From Sitta carolinensis (Eukaryota; Chordata; Aves; Passeriformes; Sittidae), in contig JAVUNC010000006.1 of the NCBI GenBank assembly GCA_032173965.1, forward strand, positions 20,764,370 to 20,828,369: a stretch of 64,000 bases of DNA, in the 5' to 3' direction. Under the pieces are notes generated by a model. The model searched no databases, had not been told where the DNA came from, and saw nothing but the letters and a program-made list of their open reading frames with translations. The position numbers were made by a program, and so were the translations under genes. Of the stretch, positions 49,525-61,000 are shown one piece after another. Numbering within the stretch: the first letter of the stretch is position 1; each line of letters starts with the position of its first letter.

Positions 49525-50025
49525 AGGATTCTGACCCTCTGCTCCAGCCTGCTGAGATCCCACCTGGAGTTCTGTACCCAGCTCTGGGCACCAACACATG
49601 AAGGATGTGGAGCTGCTGGAGTGAATGCAGAGGAGCCCATGGAGATGTTCCAAAGGGCTGGAGCCAGGCTGGGAGAGCTGGGGGTGCTCACCTGGACAGG
49701 AGAAGGCTCCAGGGAGAGCTCAGAGCCTGAAGGGGCTCCAGGAGAGCTGGAGAAGGACTGAGGACAAGGGATGGAGGGACAGCACACAGGGAATGGATGG
49801 GAACTGCCAGAGGGCAGGGATGGATGGGATATTGGGAAGGAATTCCTGGCTGGGAGGGTTTTGAGGGCCTGGCACAGGGTGCCCAGAGCAGCTGTGGCTG
49901 CCCCTGGATCCCTGGCAGTGTCCCAGGCCAGGCTGGTCTAGTGGAAGGTGTCCCTGCCATGGCAGGGGGGGGAACTGGATGGTCCCTTAGGTCCCTTCCA
50001 ACCCAAACCCTCCATGAAGGGTTGC
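49525..50025 (+). repeat. CR1 LINE 3'-end fragment, longest copy
   Basis: Sense order from the 5' side: ATTCTGACCCTCTGCTCCAG, GAGATCCCACCTGGAGTTCT, GGAGCCAGGCTGGGAGAGCT, GCTCACCTGGACAGGAGAAG, GGGATGGAGGGACAGCACAC, GGATATTGGGAAGGAATTCC (approximate), GCTGTGGCTGCCCCTGGATC and GGTCCCTTCCAACCCAAACC. It is about 500 bp, of the same type as the copies at 12682 and 14492. The terminal octamer is reduced to CTCCATGAAG. The 242-codon minus-strand open frame at 49688-50416 is its antisense shadow. Confidence 0.95.
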
Positions 50026-53000
50026 AGCCCCTTCCCAATTGTGCAGTGCTGCCCTGTCCTGCAGGAGCTGAGTCCCAGGAATGCAGCACTGACAGCACTG
50101 GGTCAAACCCAAGGCTTGTCTGGACGGTGTCTGTCTGTCCTAGGGAAGGGCTGTGGGAAAGAGCTGCAGTAATTACACATGGAATTAACAACAGAGCAAA
50201 TATTCTGGAGCTCTGTCCTGCAGTGGATCTCAACACTTTCCCCAGAGAAGCATCCCTGTCCTTTTCCACTGAGGCTGTAAAATATGTTGGCATCAGCTTT
50301 TTCATCTGGGGTCCCAAACAACCAACTTCCTTCCATAAAAGTGGGGTGCTGCAGCAGCTGAATTTGGCTTCTCCTGTAAGGTCTGTCTTGTCTTCCCCTC
50401 CAGAGAGGGAATTCACCAGTTATCCATAGGAAAGAAGTAATAGCTGGGGAAAGAGTGGAGATTTTCAAAACTAAACAATGCCTTATAAAAAAAAATTAAA
50501 AAAAAAAAATGGAAAAGAGGAAAAGAAAATAAAAGAGAGAGAACAGAAGAAATGGCTCTAAAACATGTGATGCTAAGGGGAGGTCATGAAAACAGAGCCA
50601 GCAGGGGTAACAAGTCAGATAAGATCATACCATCAGTGAAAGCACTTGCAACAGGAAATGGATAATGTTCTAAACCTCAATTAATTTAATCTAGTGCTTC
50701 ACTGAAAACAAATTATGATCTGAGATAAAACAAAACTCTGGCGAAACAAAGAACAAAGCTATTGCTGCCATGATTTACAGTTCAAAGATATTCTGTTTGT
50801 TTCCTCTTCGTCAGAGATCTCGGTTTCCCCTTGAGAGCATATGAATAATTAAAGGTGGTCTCTTCTGATGTGTTTGCTGCTGCTCAGCATTGCCAACCCA
50901 AGGGCTGAGAGGGGAACAATGGTGAGTTATGAGACCTGCTGGTTGCATTTTCCTTCTGTAAATAAACCACAAGGCTCGGTGGCTTCCCTGCAGTCACAGC
51001 AATCATGCTGCTTTGTTTAAGTCAGGAGTCTGAATAACAGGCGCATGAAGACTTGTGTGGTTTGTGAAATTGAGTTGAGTTGGAGGAGCAAGCGAGGAGG
51101 GCCAAGCTGTCAAAGCAGATTTTGAATTCTGTAGAAACACCTGCAAGGTTGGAGAAGAGAAAATCCCCCCCAGCCCACCCCAGAAAGGTCCAGTCAAGCT
51201 CTGTGGGCAAAACTTGCACAAGGGCAATAAGACAGAGCTGTCCTGCCCCAAAACAGTGTAACACATCATGTGGGGCCAAACCTGAAGGAAGCACAGAGAC
51301 CACACAAGCCCAGCTCCCTCCTGCAGATGCCCAGGCCCAAGGGTGGGCTCTGGAGCTGTGCTGGGATCTTGTGTGAGCCCTGGGAAGGGAGGGAGCCAGC
51401 CTGGGAACAACTCTTCAAGCATTCAGGATGGAATGGAATGGCTTTCCAAGGTGCCAGTCTCTCCTTTCTAGCTCTGAAAGATGAATCATTAGCTTAGACT
51501 TTATTCATGCCCTGTGGCTTCGGTGGAGGGAGATGAGTCTGGCTGAGATCAGGGAAAGCTGGCACTGTGGGCAGAAGGCACAGCCTGGCCATGTTTACAG
51601 TTTTGGGATTCCTTTAACCTGAAAACTATAAAGTCAGGAGACTCTTGCTCAAAAAAAAAACCAAAAAGCCCTCCTGAAGATGACCTTGTCTGTGTGACCT
51701 GAGGAAGGAAAGCTGTATACCAACATAAACTATTTTTTTTTTTTTTTTTTTTTTTTGGTATATGAGGACAGAGGGAACAAGAGAAATCCCCAACTGTAGA
51801 TCATCCCCCTGCACAAATCACTCTGTCCTTGTGAGCAATTTAACCCTGAGAATGAAGGAAAAGTGAGGAGATCATCTCTTTATCTACACATGGGGAAAAA
51901 AAAATACCAGCATTCCAGGAGGCAAACTGGGCTGCAGAGGAGCTCTGGCTGGTGCTGGAAGCTGGCAGGGACTCCTTGCAGGGATTGCAGGGAGAACAGA
52001 GCAGAGAAGATCCAGCAGCAGAACCCCCAGGGGCCGGGGAAGGAAAGTGTCTTCATTGTCCCATTCCTGGGACACGCTGGGCACCTCACAGAACATGTGG
52101 TGACCATGCTGGATGGAGCAGCTCCCAGGCTGGTGGGGTCCAGCTGAGGAGCACGTGGAGTGCTGCTGGCAGGGCAGGAAGGCCTTGCTGGAGGCCAGGG
52201 CAGGACAATGGCAGGACACTGAGCATCTCAGGGGCTGCCAGGCTGCAGGGGGAGGCCCTGCCTGCAGGTTATTGCTGTAAGAGGGTTTGGGCCCTGCTCC
52301 TGGAATGGGGTCCCTGAGGAGCCACCACAATTGAAGGGAGAATAATGAAAGCTCTGCTCTTCATGCGAGTCACCCACTGGCCCAGCGAGGCTCTGTTCCA
52401 GGACCTCTGGTGTAACCCAAATTGACACCAACTTGGAGAAAACCCCCAGCTGCACATTCCTTCCATACAACTTTACAAGCTGCAAATGCAAAACCGCAAA
52501 CCAAACTGGGAAGGAAAAGAAAAAAAAATAAAATAAAGGGAGCCTGAGCCATGCAGGGTCCCCCATCTTCCCTGCTGCCCTGACCACCACACCCCTGTTG
52601 CCTGCCCCTTTTCCTCAGTATCTTCTTACCTTTTAAAAGGCCTCCCAGGAGCATTTTAGCTCCAGTGTGTCCCATCTCTGCACCAAGAGCAGAAACCAGC
52701 TTCCAAACTCCAGATCATTCCTTGTCAGGTTAGACCATCTTCCTAGGAACGGGCTCCTGGTGAGGAGCTGGAATGCCTTTAGCCCCCTGGCAGGAGTCAT
52801 AACTACTTGAAAAAAATACAAAAACTAAACTACTAATAAATCCCAGCAACAAATGCCAAATACTTACTGAACAAGGGAAACACTTGCCAGTTGGTCAGGG
52901 CTGTTGAAACTTCATCTGTGGAACTATGGGTTCATGGAAAACCTCCTCACTGGAGGCTCTGTCTGTCAGTGAAGTGTCTCACCCAGGTTTTTTAGCAGAA

Positions 53001-53064
53001 AGGATGGGCATGAACTGCCTTCCCAAGTCAAGCCAAGCTCTAAAGCACCTTCCAGGTGTTAAGC
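50026..53064. other. Unique non-coding sequence
   Basis: AT-rich in 50480-50850 (A-rich low complexity near 50485-50535) and GC-richer later. A 24-nt T run sits at 51733-51756. No gene is recognised. Confidence 0.5.
51733..51756. repeat. Poly-T run
   Basis: Twenty-four consecutive T residues. Confidence 0.9.
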
Positions 53065-53280
53065 AGGTTGGTTCACACCCTGGAGGTTCCTAAACTGATG
53101 ATGTGATGACAAATGCCAGCTCCCCCACACCTGTGGGATGTGTGCCCCACTCTGCTCCAGTCCTGTCACCAGTAGAGGTGACACCTGGGGACGTGGTTTA
53201 GTGGTGGGCTTGGCAGTGTCAGGTTAATGGCTGGACTGGAAGATCTTAAAGGTGATTTCCAACCTATTCCATGGACGCTT
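53065..53280 (+). repeat. CR1 LINE 3'-end fragment, apparently interrupted
   Basis: The right part is clear: CCTGGGGACGTGGTTTAGTG, GTGGGCTTGGCAGTGTCAGG, TTAATGGCTGGACTGGAAGA, TCTTAAAGGTGATTTCCAAC. The left part CACACCCTGGAGGTTCCTAA fits the upstream CR1 'caccatccctggaggt' block, but about 65 bp between roughly 53115 and 53183 do not align. Either this interval was inserted or it has diverged. No octamer tail remains. Confidence 0.8.
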
Positions 53281-55139
53281 TCCAAGAGCAGTGCCACGTG
53301 CATTTTGAGGCAAAATTGAACCTGATTGAACCACACGTTGGAAATGGGATGTTGGGTTTCACACAGTTCCCTCTGCACTGCCCTGAAGGAGCAACAAATG
53401 TGGTCAAGCCTCTTCTCTCCCACTTCCCTGCCCAGAGCTGACTCCATGGGAAGCCCTGTGTTCCCAACAGCTCTGCTCCTTGCTGGGAGCTGGCTGGAGA
53501 GCTGCCCACGCTCACTGGTGTCTCTGAGGTCTTTGTCACACCACCAGGGCTGTCACGACGAGGTGAGCCATGCAAAGGTGCACGTCTGTGGTTTCTGGAC
53601 AGATCTGAGTCACTCCATCACACCCCCACCTGACATGTGCTGTGCTGACTGCAAATTTAACCCCAGGGATGAAGGTGATTCCTCCTCTCCCTTTTTAGGT
53701 GGAAGTGACAAGAGCAGCCAAGAAATTGCAGGGAAGAGGGAGTCAGCTCTGGTGTCAAGGGCTGGGAGAAGGTTGTTTTGCTTTACTTTTATTTTTCTTT
53801 TTCTTGTTCTGCTTCCCACATGGCTTTTTTTAATTTTTTTTTTTTTATTTTGGTGTCGTCTTCTGCCAACTTTATTTGGATACTGCCTCAGCATACATCA
53901 AACTCTGTAAGTGTCTGAGGGTGCTCTGGTGTATTCAGCAGTAGCTAAAAGAGGGCAGAAAGCTAATGCTGTGGGAGAGCTGGGCTAACCCTTGCCCAGG
54001 AACATGCTCTGGTTTATTAATACCAGGGAATTCACAACAAAACGTGCAGTGCACCTACTGGGTCTTCCATGCTACTTTTGGAAGGATTAAAGCCCCCTAG
54101 GACAGCAGCTGCTCTCTGAAGATGTGTTTGCATGCCAGCACCACTAATGCATAGAATAAACTGGATTTTTCCAATTGCTAATGATTTTAATCTCTTCCTT
54201 CTGTTTCTGAAGGGGCCGACACAAAACAGAGTTGGCTCGTGGTGTTTCCTTCCCTTTTCCAGTGCACTTTATGTCATGTTGATCACACACACACACTTGG
54301 AATTCACCTTCTGCCTGGGGATGGCCCACGGGGCTGCTGCCCTTCCATGGATGTTCCTCTGCACAGCTGTGTCCCATTGCCACACTGAAGGAAAGAAAGA
54401 TGTCCTCAGCACCTTGCTCTGCAGCTTTCCTGCACGCATCACATCATCCCTTGGCATTCGGTTCCTGCAGCAGCTTTTGCCTGGAAGCCATTCCTGGAAT
54501 TTGTCAGCTGTAGCATGGAACAAGCCTCGCTCTCTCAATCAGCTGCTCCACAAAGGCTGAGCCATGGATCTGCCTCTTCCCTGGTGGACCCAACCCTGAA
54601 AGCCACAGTGCAGCCATGCACTGGACAGCCTTCTATTTATTGATTTCCTGTTTAAGTTACCTGTTTTGAGCAGCTGGGGTTCAACTCCTTCTAAGATAGG
54701 AATTGTTTTCATTACAACTCCTGCCAGGTTGACTGGATGTCTCTTACTGAGCTGAACAGTTCTGGTACAAGGACCTTTCTGCTTCCCAAGGCATGCTATT
54801 TCATCCTCATTTTCTCAAGTAGAATACAAGATTTTCCCTGTCTTCACCACACAAGTGACAGACCTGGTCACCTTCACACCATGGCAGTGAAAGAGCAGAA
54901 GTCAGGAATCCTGTACAGGATCCTTTCAGGATGGATCCAGCTCAACCAGTCACCCAGGGCAATGGGGGCACAGGCAGATCCTTCTGAGTGATAAGCACCA
55001 CCTTCCCCATCTCAGCTCCTAGGTACACAATTATAGAGCTTGGTCCAGGATGGATTCATGGGGATAACAGAACAAAAGGTGTGCAGGACCCTTCCTCTGT
55101 TGTCTTTGCTCACTGCTGCAGGTGGACACCAGTAGTTCT
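53281..55139. other. Unique non-coding sequence
   Basis: T-rich low complexity occurs at 53825-53850. No gene or transposon is recognised. The 194-codon open frame at 53326-53910 shows no domain and ends in T-rich low-complexity sequence. Confidence 0.5.
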
Positions 55140-55402
55140 CCTTTGATAAGACAAGGGGGCATGGCTTTAAACTGAAGGATTGGATTGGTTTAGATTGGAT
55201 ACTGTGAAGAAATTCTCCCCTGTGAGGGTGGTGTTGCCCACAGAACCTGTGCCTCCCCATCCCTGAAGTGTCCAAAGCCAGGCTGAATGGGGCTTGGAGC
55301 AACCTGGGATAGTGGAAGATGTCCCTGCCCACAGCAGAGGGGCTGGAGAGAGATGGTTTTTAATGTCCAGCCTAAAGCACTTCATGATTCTATGATCCTG
55401 GA
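55140..55402 (+). repeat. CR1 LINE 3'-end fragment
   Basis: Sense order: GATAAGACAAGGGGGCATGG, CTTTAAACTGAAGGATTGG, GTTTAGATTGGATACTGTGA, AATTCTCCCCTGTGAGGGTG, CCAAAGCCAGGCTGAATGGG, GCTTGGAGCAACCTGGGATA, and a clear terminal TTCATGATTCTATGATCC. About 260 bp, with a well-kept 3' tail. Confidence 0.95.
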
Positions 55403-55800
55403 CACGTCTAGGCCTGGCTGTATCCCCAGCAACACGTGTACACTGAGTTCACATGTGCTCAACAGCAGTGACTCAAATCAAAAGGCTACAGATCAACCCA
55501 CCCTTTTTCCTCCTCTTTCCTGCTCCCACCCCCACCCTGGGTCAGTACACAGAGCACAAATCTTCCCTTTTTTTTTTTTTTTTTTTCTTTTTTCCCCTTC
55601 GAAGCGAAAACATTCTGTATCTTATTTATTTTGAAAACAATTTATAAGGGTGATAATAACATCCTTTGGCTCCTTGCCTCTGTAGCCCCGGGCTCTATAC
55701 ATGCCTCATTATGGGAACAGCACACACCCTGCCACGTACAGGCAGCTCGCTGTACACTCATTAAAACCCTGTAGGTACTGCCTGGTGTAAACAAAGAGGA
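55403..55800. other. Unique non-coding spacer with T-rich tract
   Basis: It contains the T-rich tract at 55568-55593. Otherwise nothing is recognised before the CpG-rich patch. Confidence 0.5.
55568..55593. repeat. Poly-T tract
   Basis: Runs of T broken by a single C, followed by CCCC. Confidence 0.88.
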
Positions 55801-56220
55801 AAGTGCACCGGTGCTAGAAAGCCGAGGAAACGACTGCGGGATAGGTCGTGTGGTTCAGCGACACGGCTGGGAATCCTGGAAACCTGAAAAAAACTTCTGC
55901 TAGGCTGGGAATCCTGAAAACCTGAAAAAACCGTCTGCAAGGCTGGGAATCCTGGTAACCTGAAAAAAAAAAAAACCCTTCTGTGGTTCCGGCGTCCCAC
56001 GCAAACCACGCGGCGTTCCTGGAGGAGTGGCGCGGCTACGCCAGGAGGCAGTCGTTTGACACGGATCCACGCAGGAAAAAAAAGGGGGAAAAAATATATA
56101 AAAATCGCGTTTGCCTTTTGTAGGAGGAGATAAATAACGCAGAAATCAAAGTGGATGTGACAGGAGGAAAATCCAAGCTTCTTGTTGGAAGAGCAGCGCG
56201 CCTCAAAATGGCGAGGAAGA
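55801..56220. promoter_or_regulatory. CpG-rich patch, possible promoter or old LTR
   Basis: By hand count it holds about 26 CpG dinucleotides in 420 bp, far more than its neighbours. It carries the 38-bp tandem triplication at 55865-55984 and, near 56201-56212, CCTCAAAATGGCGAGG, which resembles the YY1 motif (CAAAATGGCG). CpG density and YY1-type sites are typical of vertebrate promoters. The mixture of tandem repeats and CpG is also seen in endogenous retroviral LTRs, but I found no paired TG…CA ends, polyadenylation signal or flanking duplication to support one. Strand of any transcription is unknown. Confidence 0.35.
55865..55984. repeat. 38-bp tandem repeat, three copies
   Basis: Units start at 55865, 55903 and 55941 with GGCTGGGAATCCTGGAAACC or close variants, followed by TGAAAAAA and CTTCTGC-like ends. 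The first two are 38 bp; the third is longer because its A run has expanded to thirteen. Confidence 0.95.
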
Positions 56221-57996
56221 AAAATGTGCAGAACGTCCTTGCATTGTGTAAAGAGTAATTGCACTGGAAAGGAGCTATAAAGTAAGTAAACATAACTTCC
56301 AATTTGATCCATATTAAGATTTATTGACCCTGAAAGTCAATATTCTGTGCCCAGGGCCAAGGTTAACATTGAGTTTGAGGCCAGTGGGAAAGTTGTAATG
56401 AAGTGCTGGTTAAGAGGCCCTTACTGAAGGATCTGGTTTTGCAGGAGGGTTGGAAGTCTTTCCACATGATCAGCCCCATCTTCCTCTACATTTCAAAGGC
56501 ATCCAAATCTGCCAGTTTTTCTGTGAAATCCCAGCCACCTTAGCACTGTGCCAAAATGATAAACCCTTTGGACAGCTTTTCCAGCAGAAGTCTAAACCAC
56601 CTCTGTGCTACAATCACCCTGAGGCTTTGATCATGGTCAGGACCCGCTCGTCCCAATCCAGTGTAAACACAGATGGAAGGAAAAGTTGACCTCAGCTGAT
56701 GACAAGCTAAGAACACGTTTGGTGATGCTGTAGGAAAAAGCAATATTAGTGAATTTCTTCCCTTTGGCAATTCCTGCTTTAGGGAAGAGCAGGCGTACAC
56801 CATCGCAGCAGAGATTTGTGAGGTTATGCAAGTGGAAAATATTTCTTTGGAGTCAATAAAGACATGACAGATCTCCTACAAGGAAAGAACTCATCCTGTG
56901 CTTTTACAGCCCAGCCTTGCCATTGCAATTTTACAATTTTCTTAGAAACTCACTGTGAGATGTTAGATGGACAGAGAACAGACAATCTCTGTATATTAGA
57001 AGTCAAGCTGTTGCCCAAAATCTGCTCTAAGGCATAACATTATACTTCCAGAATATCTGTGCCTGCAAAAACCTGCATTTCCAAGGCTGGTTTGGGCACT
57101 TGCCTAAAACCCTATTGCACCTGCAGAAAGATTTGTGTCCCAGACATGTTCTGTTTTCCTCAGTTTCACCAATTAGGCCAATAAATGGTACCATTTTCCC
57201 CAGTGAACTTTTGCTTCCCTAAAAATGCCCCGCCAAATCTTCCTTAGCAAGAGGTGGGGGACAGGGCTGGAAAGAAGACCATGGTTTTTATGAACCTGGT
57301 GACAGCACAATCCAGCAGAGCTCACCATGAATTGTACAAATATTTTTGGAGACTGTACAAGACCACAGACCTGAGAGGGAACATGGATTTCTTTGGAGCA
57401 CAGAGGGAAAGCAGCACAGCATTTATTTCAGTCCAGTTCCAGAGGAGCAGCTTTATTTTTAAAGTACTTTGAATAAAGTTGCAATGATTTCCCCAGGACT
57501 TTGCTGGGTTTGTACATTTTAATGTCCTTCTCCAGCTGCTCTCTTTCTCCTTGTGTTCATTAAGACATTTGGTTTTGTTACAAGGTCTGGGCAGGAGAAA
57601 AATAGCTGTATGTATATTTAAACAGACTATTAAAATAAAGAGCATCATGTACTGGCACAGAAGAATTCATGAAGTTATTCTTATGTTTCTGGGCTCAGTG
57701 AGGCTGTTGTTGTGCACTGCAAACAGCACCTCACCAGTGTTCTCCTCACAGCCTTGTTCATCTGTGCTTCATTCTTCCTCCTCCAAAAAGCACCAGATTT
57801 GGGTCAGAACCTACAAAACAAAACTGACTTTTCTGGGAGGGATGATTTGAGGAAATGGGTTCTTTTTTTTCTTTTTTTGCTCTTCATCCTCTTAAACATC
57901 TCCCACTGACCCTCTGCAGTTGTGTCCTGCTCTGTGTGCAGGATCCTCTTTAATGAGCTAAAATAGGAAGGACCTCTGCAGGCTCTAAGGGATGTA
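56221..57996. other. Unique non-coding sequence
   Basis: No gene or transposon is recognised. Mostly AT-rich. Confidence 0.5.
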
Positions 57997-58041
57997 TCCA
58001 GTTTTATGCTTCATTATGTGGGAATTAAGCATAAAACTGGA
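57997..58041. repeat. Perfect 15-bp inverted repeat with 15-nt loop (hairpin)
   Basis: TCCAGTTTTATGCTT at 57997-58011 pairs exactly with AAGCATAAAACTGGA at 58027-58041, around the loop CATTATGTGGGAATT. Pairing does not extend outward beyond the 15 bp, so it is shorter than a standard microRNA precursor stem. Confidence 0.92.
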
Positions 58042-61000
58042 GAGAAATATGGATAGATGGGAAGTATGTCATCAAATGAGAGCCTAGCCCCTTACAAGGC
58101 TGCAAGCCATGCTCCCAGACCATCAGACAAGACAGATCCCAGGAAAATGAGACTTACAGGGAAAGGAGGCTTAGTGCCTGAAATCCAGTGACAGCTACAA
58201 GCACATCACCAAACCCCCATTACAGCCCTTCCTCCAAACACTACCAGGAAGAAGGCAGCTCTCAACCTAAACCTTTATTTAGCTGCGTTTCACAACAATT
58301 ACTGCAAATCTTGGCACCGTGGGCATGGCCCTACATGGACTCAGTGAGCAGGGAGGCGAGCTGGGAATGCCATTTTCCCACACTTCCTTACAAAATCAAT
58401 TTTCTTCTCCCAGATGACAAACAGAAAACAGAAGAAGGAAGAAGCTGTTGCCATTCACTGGGTGCAGGAGTGTGCTAAATGTGACATGGTCACAGGAACT
58501 TTGGCAATACAAGATACAGCCTTTTGCAGTTCTGCACAAAAACACATTTTGTCCGTAAAAGAAGCCACTATTAATTTGGTGCACAATATTAACACATTCC
58601 CACCCAAATCCTCTCATCAGCACTTGGGTATTTGAGGCAATTCAAACTTGCAAAGAAAGTTTTGAGGTCCGCAATCAGCAAACATCACTCCCTTGGGAGC
58701 AGGGAAAGGCACAGGCAGCAGCTGTGAGGTTTGGAGGCAAGGCTCCAGCTTTCAGCTGGGAGACTTTATACCTTTAAGAGGCACAAAACAAAAAAGAAAC
58801 CCAATCCTTGAGATGAATCACTCCAAAGAGTGCCCGTTTTTCTCCTCGCAGGCCTGAGCAGCCCCACACAAAGCCCCGGGGCACAGGCTCCTCATTTGGC
58901 AGGGCTCAGCACAGCAGCAGGGCTGGGGAATACTTTTACGCTGGAGAATTTGGCTTGTAAGGAGGCTTTTCAGGAACATGGCAATTGCCCACGTGAACGC
59001 ATGGCTTCCTGCATTAATATGCTAAAGAGACGAGACAAGCATCTTTAGCTACAGCTGAGGACTAATTAAGACTGCTCTTTTACAAATATTGCATGGTTCA
59101 TTCCATTCTTCCCCGATTAAGAACAAAAGAAAGAAGTCATTTATTGTCATGAGTCACTTCAGATACAATGGAAGGAATTCCAACAGATGACTGAGACAAA
59201 ACAAAAGCTGACATTATGAAAGCCATGTCTAAACACTAATTTAAGCTGTCAACTTGCTAGTGAGGAAGGTTCATGACAGAGGGAGTATTAAAACTTAAAA
59301 GGGCACATAAATCATTGAAGAGATTAGCAGTGTGTGATGGGGCCAAAGTAGCCGTGCTGCAAACTCGCTGACTGGTGGCGAGCTCCTCGTAATTTGGGGG
59401 TAAATGCCGTGTTTTGCCAACAGTGCTGGACTAAAACGAGTACTTTGGGCTGCATTCCCAGAAGTGGGACTCCCTGTGAGTCAGTGGCGTTACTCCCGTT
59501 TCCAGCAGGTGAGGATCAGACCCTTTGTGTCCCACGTTAGATAAAATCTGGCCTGAGCTTTCCTCAGCCTCATCAGAAATGCTTCGTTTCGGAAAGGAGC
59601 CAAAGAATGGCTTTGGGTCACATCCGGAGCTGCTGGAAAGGATCGTGACTGACTTCTGTGAGCTGGCTGCACCTCTCAAGAACCTTCCCTTTCAATAGCA
59701 CCACGGAATCTCCTCTCTCCTGATTTTCAGGGCATTTATCTTGAGGTAGCACCCTGCAATTCTCTGCAGGCCTGCTTTCCACCAGCAGGAAACTCGCTCA
59801 TCTCCACTTAATTAAGAAATGTGGCAGATGAAAATGCACTGTGTGCTGCAGGGTCTCACTTGTGAATTTTTTTTTTTAAAACAATTTCTTACAAAAGAAG
59901 CAAGCACATATTTTTCAAAAGCCTGTTTGGTTTTTTGAACAGGTACATGGCCTCCAGCTCTCACACATCAGCCCTGCTTTTTTGTATGAGTCTTGGAGGG
60001 GCCATGAACACCAGTTCTGCAAAACGAAAGAATAATTGTATTTGGATCATCTAAAATCTGTCTCCATCTGCTCCCTCCCATTGTTGCTAATTCTCCCAAA
60101 ACAGAGAAACCGTTTGTGGATTACCAAGGCAGAATGATTCATATTGATGGATTTAAGAAGATTTAGCATCTATCTCAACTATTCTAAAATCCACACAAGC
60201 AAAAGCTTCATCTTTTCTTCAACTCAGCATTCAGACTTCTTCCTGCTTCCCTCACCAGAAAGCAACCAGTGACCCTGTTCCCCCAAAATTTAGTTTAGTA
60301 AAAAGTAAGAGGCCAAGAAGTTATATGATAAGCTGCTGAATAAGAAGAGCTGATAAAATGCAATTATTTACCCAACTGAGGACATTGCTGTGGGGACTGG
60401 TGGGTGATCCTGTGGACACCAGCAATGAAAGATCCCCATCCCACTGTACCACTCTCCCAAGGATGGGGATATTACTCTGGACAGACCAAAGGCTCCCATT
60501 AACTGAGCATCACTCCAAAGCCAATGGGGAGGCTCTGCACTGGGAAGGTCCAGGCCTTCACATCCTGCTGGAATTAACTCGCTCTCAGCTTTGGCTCCAA
60601 TTCAGGCAGAAGTTCAAAAAGTCAATTATAAAATAAAGAAAAAGAGGGAAAGTCTATGAGATGCAGAGCCTTTTAACTTAGAGGGATGAAATCACTGTGA
60701 GAGTTGGGGAGGGATTTGCTGTGACTTTATTCACAATCAGGATCCTTTACTGCATGAGTTTCACTGAGCTTGGTGCAGAGGAACAGATTTTTTTTCTTTA
60801 TATCTTTGCCATGGAAACCTCCACAGATTTTCCTATATTGCCATTGGCTACTTGTGTCCTGATGGTCTTTGGGTCTGTTGTGCTGGGCACTGCAGAAAGG
60901 CTGAGCAAGAGACTGACCTTGTTCAGTCAAGAGGCCAGAGAAAACAACAGGTAAATAACAGGATGAAACTGGCTACATCCACAAAAGGGAGGTTTAAAAA

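Noticed and set aside
56208..56258. 16-codon frame starting ATGGCGAGG in good initiation context
   Set aside because: Too short to distinguish from chance, and the ATGGCG is also explained as part of a YY1-like motif.
55761..56312. 183-codon minus-strand frame, and an endogenous retrovirus LTR reading of the same region
   Set aside because: The frame crosses the 38-bp tandem repeat and A runs and has no domain. For an LTR I found no terminal TG/CA pair, polyadenylation signal, primer-binding site or flanking duplication. No retroviral gene is visible anywhere in the window.
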